Source: Thamnaconus septentrionalis
Lineage: Eukaryota; Chordata; Actinopteri; Tetraodontiformes; Monacanthidae
Reading direction: 5' to 3'
DNA: 64,000 bases
Assembly (NCBI GenBank): GCA_009823395.1
Contig: CM020509.1
Coordinates: 19,037,501 to 19,101,500 of the forward strand
The position numbers and the translations under genes are program-made. Shown piece by piece: positions 37,007 through 64,000 of this stretch (positions are counted from its first letter, which is position 1; each line of letters starts with the position of its first letter). The notes below the pieces were generated by a model that worked only from the letters and a program-made list of their open reading frames with translations, had not been told where the DNA came from and searched no databases.

Positions 37007-37465
37007 TTGTCCCTTGGCTTAGCTGACATTAAACAGATGTTACCTCCTAAAAGACAAAACAAATTCATGTTACAAACTGAAAACGAACTGTAATGACCAA
37101 AGTGATGTGTAAAAAAAGGACACGCTCGTCATAAGCTGCCTCGGTGCTGAGAGAAAAATGGTCGTCATTATCATCACCATCACAATCATCTTCATCATCA
37201 TCATCATCATCACTGCGTCTTCATCCATGCTGTCCATGAAACCCAGCGAGCTGAGCAGTGACGGAGGGTCTCTCATCATTTGGCACAAACCTAAAAACTG
37301 TGGAACAGGAGCATCACTGGGATCAGCGGCAGCAGCGGGGGGTGAAGCTGTAAGGGGGAAGTTGCGTCTCGGCGTTGTTTCCTGTGTTTCTCCCCCACCA
37401 GCCATCGCCTCGCAGAGTCCGACAGCGTGCCGACACGTTTCCCCGCCGGCCAACCGGCCCGCCGG

Positions 37466-45220
<7,755 letters not shown>

Positions 45221-45231
45221 GTTGAGGACAG

Positions 45232-48200
45232 CTACAAGGGAAGAAAAATATACGTAAGTAGTATTTTAATGAGAGATCTACTTTCAGCCAGGCCATCAAG
45301 AATTTCATCTTGATTAGAAGACACACTCAAGCACCCAACTCCATCAGGAAGGCCCATCTTTATCCTAGCAGTTATACCATGTGGGTGCTGTGAAAGTCAG
45401 TTAAGAGGATAAGAACTGGAAGATTTATTGTTACATTTGACCTCAAGCTTGTCCGTCGTCAAACAATGTGGAGAAACAGGTTGGCTTTAAACTTAGCCAA
45501 CCTGCTAAGTCACAGCAAAACGTTAACACTCACACAGATTCTGTTTTCATCATGTTTTGTGTTTTTTTTACCCCCTTCATGCCCTACTTAAATCTGAATA
45601 CCAGAGTGAGTTGGTATGCGTGAAACAACAGTGGTCTGTGATGGACAGGTTGACAGGTTGAGTGAGTCACATTTTTCTGGTGATGACCTAATAACCACCT
45701 GTGACACAGTGGTTTAAGTCCATCTGCCTCTGTGACGCTCTACTCTATATTGCGATATCTAAAGTACATGCAAGCTTTGCTGGGTTAAATGTCATTAGCT
45801 CTGTTCTCTCGCAATCATTATAATTGATTGATTCTTTTTCAGCATCATTATTTTATTTTAAGAGGATGTAACTTGTACAGTGCCTGCCCTACATAGTTGT
45901 GACCCAGATCTATATTAGTCAAAGAGCTGCATTCATAAAGTACCTTGAATGCACCACTGCCACACAATAAAACATCCCACTATATCCCTCTACTAATTAC
46001 TGTAAAATTCTGCTCTCCACTGCTTTGTACCTAACTCTGTTTATACATTCTGCTTTGTGTCCTTTGTTTCACATTATAAGGATTTTTGGCTCGCTGCCTG
46101 AAAAATTTGTATGGCCACAAGACGATAAAAGAGCACTGAATTCTGGCCGCTCTCCAATGAATAGTTCCAGCCATGCTTTAGAAGTTTGGTGTCTTTGAGT
46201 CGGAGCTTTTGGTTATGTTGGACATAAATCAACACTGACGACCGTCCGAATATGCATTGATCTCTGTTAAATTGTGTTTTTTCAGATCAGGACAAAAATG
46301 AGTGCTGGATGTGACGGCTCATTAACATCACAATATAAGCTGTTGCACAGCCTGTCTAAGCGTACAGTGCACGGCCAGTGAAAGAAAATTTTTGCAAGAT
46401 GAAATTGCAGAAACCTAGTTTGCTGAAGTGAACTACTGTCCTGTATTTTACATATTTGTACGTTGTACCTTATATATGATTTTGTATTGCATATGACAGC
46501 AACGTCTTCAGGTCATTGGTTAATATATCGATGACCTGACCTGTCTTTGCACAATGTCTCCGTGCAAATACAACAAAATTACAACAAACAAAGTTTCATT
46601 TACAGCAGCGATCATTCTAAAGACAAAAACATTTTCTCTGAAAAAGAAAAGATGTATACCTGTTGCAGAGTCGCTGGAGAGATACAGTATGCTGTCCCAA
46701 GTCCAGTGAAAAGATCTGTTAAAAATCTGAATTTCTTCCGTTTCTTTCTTTCTGCAGGCTCACACAGCAGAAAAGCTGCAGCTTCAGCACTGGAAACTTT
46801 CAAATTACAGGATATCCACTTGTCCCGAGAGCAGCTTCCATGAAACTTCTTTGACACACTGCTGTGCTCAACACTAATTCACATGCTGGTATGTAGCGTG
46901 CTGCCTGGTGCTTTTACACCTCCCCTCCGTTTTTTTCTTCATTTTCTAGACTCTCTTCAGTCTCCAGTCCGTCAGGGGAGTGACGTCTCTAGTGAGGGGG
47001 AGGCAGGAGGGGAGGGAGGGGACCCGAGAGAATTAGGGTCGAGTCCAGGGAGGCATTTCACCTCAGTGCGGGTGGTTTGGGGAGGGTGAAAATCTGTGAA
47101 TACAGTGTTACACCACAAAGCTCCTATACTTTGAACATACAATTGGAAAATAAATTCAAAAAAATCAATCTTGCATGTAGAAGGTTATTCAATGCACAGC
47201 CAGGCCAAAGAGATCACAGCTGCCCAGATGCTTACTGCTACTGATAAATGGTTAAGCAACTGGCGTTGACAAACATTGAGGCAGACTTGTGTTTACCCAG
47301 TGCAGCCCACAGGAGTGCTGCTAAAAGCATGTGCACTGATTGGTCAATGAAGGGTGGACGAGCCACAGCAGCGGGAGTTGTGTGCATCTAATGGAGGACA
47401 GGTATTGCTCAATGTTCCCTGAGCTATTGGACCCACGGACGTTTCAAAATCAATAGCGGAGCTCAGTGCGGTACACCACCAGAGGCCAGGCATCTCTACT
47501 ACTACTACTACTATCTACTCTACTCCGGCTAAATTGAGACCTTTTAGGGGAGGGTAATAGAAAGCTATGCCGCTATGGCTATTTGGGTTTACACTGGAGA
47601 GGCTTTGTGCCAAGACCAGATTAAACCAGCCCGAGGCTTCAGTGGGAAGGTGGCAGCTGGCCTCCAGAGAACGCCGTACGTCCTGCAGAGCGGCGACCTC
47701 AACGGGCTGCTCTCTCTCAGTTTGTCCATGCAGCCGAGCGAGAATCACGGCCCAATGGCAAACCCAGCATAGTCTTGGCTGCTGGGACGAATTGCCCAGT
47801 GTGCATGCTGATGAAAAACCCCAAAGAAACCTACCTTTGTGGTGGACAGGCAGGGGAAACAACTTTTAATAGTGGCTTTGTGATTGGTCACTGGGAAAGA
47901 GATTGTGTAAAAGTGTACGACAGTAGGAATAAGTGTGGGTGGTACCACTGAGTTCATTTCCAATATGATACCAAGTGACACCCCCAGGTGGTATTGCTAG
48001 TACCCATATTTTTTTTTTTTTTTACGAAAGCTGAATTTTTTATTAGAAGGTAATATTGAAAATTAGGGATTTCAAATTACAGCTACACCATGATGCTAAA
48101 TCACAATGCTTCAGTCACAATCCTTCTCATTCTGTAGTTTGGCGATGGCAATCAAATAATGAAGAACCAACAGACTATCAGCCTTTAAACTGTCAATGCT

Positions 48201-50335
48201 TCATTCTGTCTGGGATTGACACTTGAATATCAAACAGCACAACGCAAATTTAACACATAAAGTATGATTTGGTAGACTAACCCTAAAATACCCTAACAAT
48301 GAATTTTTGTTGGAGGTGAAAAAAAAAAAGAAAAGAAAATTTTCTTCTCCTTAAAAAAACAGAAGTCTCTGTCACCATGGAGAGGATTGAGAGGAGTCAC
48401 CGGCTCTGTCCAGACCCTTCTGTTGACATGCGCTAATTTCGCAGAGCCAATTGAATGCATTTGCCCACCAATGGCTGAGTGACCTACCTTAAAATCGGTG
48501 ATAAGGTCAACAGATTGAGTGGTGTTTGCTCCGCTGGCAGCAGGACTTCTCGCTCCAGTTAACAGTGGCATCACCAGGAAATGTTGGAGTGATCAATTAG
48601 TGATAAGACCAACAACAGCTCAGTGTGGAATAAGCATGGACAGGTTGACCGCCATGATATAAACCTGCAGTCGTCAGGTCAGTAAGATAGCTGGATGCTT
48701 AAAGCCCAACAAGTGAAGCATAAATGTTCTGTTCTGGTTCTGTTTAGATGTTCCTGTGAACAGACAGTGGGCTGATGCACACACGACCCAAGGTCTATGC
48801 CTGGTCTACATAATGAAAGGTTTAAAAAGAAGTTTAAATAAAAGTAAGATCAACACACAATTTCCATGTCAAGCTAGAGCCAATTTCAAGGTAGCTCACT
48901 GGAACACAAAGCACAGAAGACAATCCAGACAGTAGGTTAAAAATGTCCAGAAGGCCAGTTTTAATTATGGCATAAAAGTTGAATTTAGTGTGTTCAGTAA
49001 AGCCTCTCAATATTGCATTTTAAGACGGTCTGGAGACTGAAGCCTGAAGTCATTGACCTAAGATTGTTTTTCACTAGACACGGCATTCTGTCCTCTGTGG
49101 ATGCGTTCGCTCTCATTTGATTCCTTATGATTGTTAATTTTTCTTTGTATTTGAGACAGCAGATACACATACAAATAAAAAATAACAAGACATTTGAACT
49201 CACCTTAATGTGTTGAAACTCATTTATCACTGGCATGTTTTGTAAAAACGGTTCCACAATGAACTTCCAAAAGTCAAGATAAACTATTTAAACCACTGAA
49301 TAAATTAGGTGAAACCAGTAAAGCGGGACTTTTGTTTGTTTAAATAGTTTTTACTAATTGGTCTTTGATAGATATTTTCAACTGGATTAAAAAAAAACAG
49401 CAGTTCATTTCGCTCGAAATATTTTTTCATGAACAATGTGGATGGCTCGAAACGACACTGTCAGCTAGAAGATTAAGTATCCCAAAAAATTATTGCTTTG
49501 AGCTTGCACATCTGCAAGCAGACCATACCCACCTGTAGGGTGGAGCACCTGTTCCCTTGGAAGTGTTCCACTGAGAAATATTTCAGCAGGTTTGGGGGGA
49601 AACACACAGAAACTCCAGCATGAAGGCCCTTTCTGTTCTACATCTTTATTGTGCTATACTTTACAAATTACTAAGTGGCCTTTGTCCAACACTAAGCTGC
49701 TTGGAACAAATAAATGTAAATAGAATTCAAAAACGTTGGTTTTGTGTATATTGTTTGAACAGAGTTTTCTGGTGGTTAATGACACATATTACTGTTATTG
49801 GTAAAAGGAGTTTACCAGGATTTTCAAAGGTCAAATAATATTGAAAGAAAAGCAAAATACAAAATGTCTTCAATTGTTAGTTGCCTATTCATTCATTCAC
49901 TCACTCCTAATTTCTCTTCAACTGCCATTATAATGTATCTGTCTAAATGAAACGTGCAGTAATGACTTGGAGGTCCACCTCTTCTCTATGAAATTTTGAA
50001 GTGTACTAACTCATGTCTTAGCTGTTCTTAAATATTTTCAGAGCCCCCTGGATATGGATATGGAAATGGAAATAGGCGAGCTTTAGGACCCAGCGGCTCA
50101 TTCCTATAGGCGGCAGCGCTAGCATTATTGGCTCTGATTACCTTGCATGCGTTCTTGTTTTGGTTGTTTTTAAATGTACCCAATTAGATGCTAGTCAACC
50201 GTGAAGTGTGATTGTGTAAGACTGCCGCGCATACATGTGCTATAGTGTAATCTGTCGTATGGCGACAGAGTGACAGAGTGACGCTCCATTCTAAAAAAAA
50301 AAAAAAATCAGCACCACGTCTCTCCACTACTGCTG
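45232..50335. other. Divergent spacer between slc7a2 and mtmr7
   Basis: This 5.1 kb separates two genes transcribed away from each other, so it should hold both promoters and the non-coding 5' exons of slc7a2. Minus-strand donor candidates for such exons are at 46660 (CAACAG|gtatac) and 47835 (CAAAG|gtaggt). The latter has a CCAAT on the minus strand about 45 bases upstream (tgaccaatcac). I see no protein-coding exon; the frame at 47567-47869 overlaps others on both strands and matches nothing known. Confidence 0.4.
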
Positions 50336-59777
<9,442 letters not shown>

Positions 59778-61198
59778 CCAGGCAGCGCCCCCTTTTGGCA
59801 GGGCGGGGAGGTAGTAAAACAGACTGTCACATTCCACTTTTTCCCGCCTCTGTAGCCGAACGTAGCGTTAGTCAATAGCTGTTCAACGTTGCCGAGAGCT
59901 TCTTACCTTTTCACGTAGGTTAGAGGGGTTTACATTCCCAAGTAGCAAAGCTGAATATTTTTCCAGTCATATCCGTTATTCTGAGGAACTGACCATATGA
60001 ACATCAACAAAAAAAAAATAATAGTCTCCCATAAGTTGCACTCGACTCAACAGGCACTTTATTACTTTATCAGTTGAGAACAAAAGAGAGATCCTTTGAG
60101 TAGTTAGTGGTTTACGTAGTTGTAAACGGGTGAACAAGCTTGAGGAGAATCAAATTGATCAAATACCAAAAGGTGCAGAGCACAAACTCTGGAGCTGCAC
60201 GTTGTACAATGGTACAACCTAGTTTTCCCAGCAGAACAAGCTGCACCAAAGGCTCCAGAACAGCTCGTCTTTTATTGTAACTGTGATTTTATGTGACGCT
60301 TGAACAACACGTCGTGCCACACAGGGTGAGCAGCGGTTGCTTTGACCCTCCCGTCCAAAGCTTTACTTTACCAGTTGTAGCAAAACCCCAACACCAAAGG
60401 ATTAAAGCATGGGGTTTGGAACCAACTCAACAGCGACCTCCTGTGGTGCTTGATAGCATTACACCACAATAAAAGGAGGCTGGGCTGTTTTGACTGGGAG
60501 GATGCCAGTTTAATTTAATGTTTAACAGAGTTTGGAGGGGGGTGCAATATTTCTATCCCAGAGATCAGTTCTGCAAAGATCCAGGTGCATGCAGAAGATA
60601 CTTGATGAGTCCGTAATGTATGCCTGCTCCTCGGGCAGGGCATAACTGACTGTTTTAAAGATTTCATGGCATTTAGATGTAGATGCACTCCATTAGATAA
60701 ATTTATGTTTAAAAAAAATATATTGAGCAAAGCATGAAAAAATATTTTTCTACAAACTTTTTTTTATTATTTCTGTGACGTTGCTTTGCTGCATGTTATT
60801 TTTTTTAATTGCATCAGAGTTTATTTATCTCCACATGCTGTGACCAACACACAAACGATGGAGATTCATACTACTGCCAAAATGTGTTCATGTGGAATAA
60901 TGAAAAAATAAAAATTGTGACTTCTTTCTTGTGAATTATCTGTTGGAATAAATAAATATATTATCACCATTATTGATGCACGTCTTTCAGCTTTCTTGTT
61001 TGGAGGTGTCGCATAAAATAGATGTTTGATGACTTAAGTTTTCACCTTCTTGACATGAGAAATGACAAAAAATCCATGCAAAATGATAACGTTTCAACAA
61101 TAAGAGGAGCATTCTGGACAGACAATGAAAACCTTGGGGTTCAGCCTGTTCCTTTATCAGCTGGCATAACCCAAAAATGCCTTAATTCATTCAGTCAA
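59778..61198. other. Converging 3' UTRs of mtmr7 and the centrin gene
   Basis: There is no coding exon. A plus-strand AATAAA at 60907-60912 is a likely mtmr7 poly(A) signal. A minus-strand AATAAA at 60820-60825 is the nearest canonical signal for the centrin gene, so the two 3' UTRs may overlap by about 100 bases. Confidence 0.5.
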
Positions 61199-62175
61199 TC
61201 AGTCATATCTCATCATCTTCAGAAACTCCTTTTTGGTGATTTCTCCGTTGCCGTCGTGGTCGGCGAAAGCAATCATCTCCTAGAAAAAAGAAGACATGGT
61301 CTGCTCCAATAAATCCAGATAGAAAAAGTTTCTCTATCAATCATGCATGGAGTTGTTACTAGACTTCTAACACTTACAACATAAAATTGAATAAACAAAA
61401 TAACATGTTTTTCGTAATTTCATTTATTCTACTAACAAGTCTTTGTACTTGCAAGGCCACATGTACAGATGCAGCTATATGGTGCCACCAAGTGGCCAGA
61501 ATTTGGAACCACTCAGGGTTTCATCATTACCCCAACTTCACAGCACCTTTCAGTAAGATGTGAGGTCATGTGACAACAGGGTGTCCCCTCCCAGGATGAC
61601 ACTCAGGGTCAATCAGCCGACCAGTCAGATTGTGATTGTCTGATAGCCGAGTTAAATAGTGACATCATAACCATCGCACAACAAGGATAGATCTGGATTC
61701 TTAAAATAATTCTATTTCTGTCCTTATATGCACCTCATAGTAAAAGACTGAACTAAAAATCATGTTTTGCTAAATCTGTGCCAATGTATGAAGTTGTTCA
61801 ATGTACAAAAACATGTTGAAACTACCCTGAACCATCTGCACCAAGTTAAAATAGAGGGTTGACTGTTAGGAGCCAGATGACAATACCTGCAACTCTTCAT
61901 CAGTGAGGTTTTCCTCCAGCTCCTCGGCTACCCGCTTAAGATTTTCAAACGAGAGTTTTCCTGTGCAGTCGTCATCAAACAGATGGAAAACCATATTCAT
62001 TTTCTCTTCACACTTTGTGTTTCCCTGTTGAAAAAAGGTTAAAAAAAAACAAAAAAACATAATTAACATGATTGTCGATGATCACTGACACAGTTCAGCA
62101 CATTTCAGATTCTCTTTTTCTGGAACGTTGAAATGCAAAATGTGTTTGTGGTACTTGATGCCTGTCCATGCTCTC

Positions 62176-62213
<38 letters not shown>

Positions 62214-62828
62214 AACACAGCCTTCAAACAGGCAAAAATGAGACTTTATAAAATCAAATCTAAATGATGTAATCAGGAAATTCACACTCACCATGTTCTG
62301 TTTCATCACTCGCAGAAAGACACCAAAGTCAATTTTCCCAGAGACTGGAAGCATTTTCTGGATTTCGTCTTTCTGAGCTGGAAGTCCAAGGACTCGCAGG
62401 CAAACCTGCGGTACACACACAACCCATCATGTTGTTATACAGTGAGTTGACAATACGTGCTGATTGAGAAAAAACTATTTTTAAAAAAATGATCAGACCA
62501 ATATCCCTGTGATGTCGATGGTCCCTGTACCGCGAGGGTCAAAGAGGTCGAAAGCTGCCTTCATGTCCCTCATTTGCATCTCCGTCAGCTGGACCTGGAT
62601 TCTTTCTCGGCCCTCCTTCAGCATCGGGCCGCCAGTGGCAGCAGCTCTGCGAGAACCAGAAGCCTGGAAGATAAAGTGTCAGTTCACAATTTCACTTTTT
62701 CAGTCAAGTCTTTAGCCCCTGAAACAAGTAGAAAAAATATATGTAGTGTACTGTTGTAGTAGAATAAAAAGATTTTGTTGTTGTTGTTTGATGTTTTACA
62801 TTTTTGATTTATAAAAAAATCTTACCAT
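61199..62828 (-). CDS. Centrin-family EF-hand protein (caltractin-like)
   Basis: Five minus-strand coding exons: 62828-62826 (ATG only), 62663-62499, 62405-62292, 62024-61887 and 61279-61199. All are phase 0 and give 166 residues (centrins about 172). The best centrin signatures are [27 protein letters not shown] and the four-EF-hand layout. EF1 ([12 protein letters not shown]) has Arg at loop position 3 and Gly at position 12. EF2 is shortened by about five residues ([13 protein letters not shown]). EF3 ([12 protein letters not shown]) is centrin-like. EF4 ([12 protein letters not shown]) is canonical and is the site most likely to bind calcium. The tail ends LKMMRYD. Centrins act in centrioles, basal bodies and, for CETN2, nucleotide-excision repair. 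The features fit the CETN1/2/4 group rather than CETN3, but the exact orthologue is unclear. The start exon rests on a single ATG|gtaag donor match. Confidence 0.88.
62182..62211. repeat. (CA)n microsatellite
   Basis: About 15 CA units in the centrin gene, between exons 62024 and 62292. Confidence 0.9.
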
Positions 62829-64000
62829 CTGCTAATTGTACAACATGACGCATTTGTAAAATGTACTCTTCGATATATTTAAATTCAATTTGAATTTATT
62901 GTTTACGTGTTAAACATTAAATAGATTGCAGTATTATGGATATAAATTTGACTTTAATCTCAGAGTTCAAAGAGGAGATGTGTGATATAGAAGGCTTTTA
63001 AAATTGTATTCACATTGATTCAACGTTTTTTTGACAATTTTAATCCTAATTGAAGTCAAAGGTTTACTGACAGGGCTTAAAAACTTCTCCAACTTCTCTT
63101 CTTTTGCTCTTCAACTTCTGTCTAAATTTCCATGGCTCGATGGCCAAAAACGAACAAAAAGACACAGATGGGCGCTCATGTAACGCGAGCCATTGGCAGT
63201 GTGGGTGTTTGACACTGGATGGATTCATCAGCAAACATTATGGTTTGCACCAATAACTTTTAACAATAACCATTTGTACTCCAGCTTAACTTCACGCAAA
63301 CTCTTCGCTGTGCATATTGCACCAGAGTGCCCACTGCATTATCACTTAATCACTGGCAGATGGGCTGGCGCTCATCTCGTCATGCTGCTTAATAAGACCA
63401 GCGCAGCGAAACGATCTGGATATTAATATCAAACAGCGCCACTTTGTCAGCTCTGAAATATGTACAGCAAATCACAGCCAAAACACAGAAATCTCTGCCA
63501 TTCCTCTCGCGAAGACTTTATCTGAGGTGGTCTTTCAAGCTATGTCAGAGGCTCAAATCAGTCACCGAGAGGTGGCGCCGAGGAGACCTTGACCTCTTCA
63601 TTTATATAATGTTGTGGTTTAACCTGTTGAGTTCTGTTAGAAATATAAAGAAACATCAAAGGGGGTGAAGCTGACTGAGATCAACCAGCGCCTCAGCTTT
63701 ACTAGTCCGCATTCCACTGACTGACTGCCTCACAACCAGGCCTTTAAATTACACTGGTGGATTTTAAGTATCGATGTTTACTGGGGTGTTCATTTCACAT
63801 TTATTTGACAGAACTATTGATTGAACGGTCATATCATAGCACAGAGGTATAGTTTTAAAACGGGGGTGCAAACAAAATGACACAAACTGGTTTGTGAAGG
63901 GCAGCCAACGCGGCATTTCTGGGGTAACAACTCATGACAAGCAAACAGGGATGAATAAAAAGAAAGGCGGCACAAAAATATAGGCTTCATTTTTCTGAAG
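62829..64000. other. Upstream region of the centrin gene
   Basis: No coding exon is recognised in these 1.2 kb. The region should contain the centrin promoter. The frames at 63193-63426 and 63444-63668 match nothing known to me. Confidence 0.4.

Larger units (their letters stand above)
34356..37465. other. Spacer between pdgfrl 5' end and slc7a2 3' end
   Basis: No coding exon is recognised. It should hold the pdgfrl promoter and the slc7a2 3' UTR. Contents seen: two CTCF-like motifs (34567-34584 and 35028-35044), a (CA)n microsatellite at 36012-36070, and a foldback element with a TA-repeat core at 36784-37006. Open frames here are low-complexity or chance. Confidence 0.5.

Noticed and set aside
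47515..47869. Overlapping 115- and 100-codon frames between slc7a2 and mtmr7
   Set aside because: Both strands are open over the same GC-richer stretch. More likely promoter/UTR DNA than a gene.

Overview
This window is an ordinary stretch of vertebrate chromosome, almost certainly from a teleost fish. Six protein-coding genes have small exons, GT-AG introns and vertebrate orthologues. The introns are compact, there are many CA/GT, TA and TC microsatellites, and several short foldback or TTAA-flanked elements look like teleost repeats. I rebuilt every gene exon by exon from splice sites and reading phase. Each coding sequence closes in frame, and four of the five genes that have a clear human orthologue come within about 10 residues of its length (mtus1 to the residue). 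The orthologue comparisons are from memory, not from a search.

Layout, left to right: vamp7 (+, CDS 1433-4114); a 5 kb spacer; mtus1 (+, CDS 10382-29096, 14 coding exons plus an internal alternative first exon at 16754); pdgfrl (-, CDS 34355-30755, tail to tail with mtus1); slc7a2/CAT-2 (-, CDS 45220-37466, including the mutually exclusive 2A/2B exon pair); a 5 kb divergent spacer; mtmr7 (+, CDS 50336-59777); and a centrin-family gene (-, CDS 62828-61199, tail to tail with mtmr7).

The order mtus1-pdgfrl-slc7a2-mtmr7 is the same as in human 8p22. The two flanking genes belong to families whose human members VAMP7 and CETN2 lie on Xq28, so the window mixes two human synteny groups. The products are functionally unrelated: an R-SNARE, a microtubule-associated protein, a secreted Ig protein, a cationic amino-acid transporter, a 3-phosphoinositide phosphatase and a centriolar calcium-binding protein. 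There is no operon-like logic.

I found no undescribed system, CRISPR array, RNA gene or intact transposon. The points most worth a second look are: the CAT-2A/2B exon pair; the ATIP1-like internal promoter exon of mtus1; an unusually diverged segment in the normally conserved mtus1 C-terminal region; a (GT)58 microsatellite that starts exactly at an mtmr7 splice donor; a centrin with two degenerate EF-hands and a first exon holding only ATG; and two copies of one MITE family.
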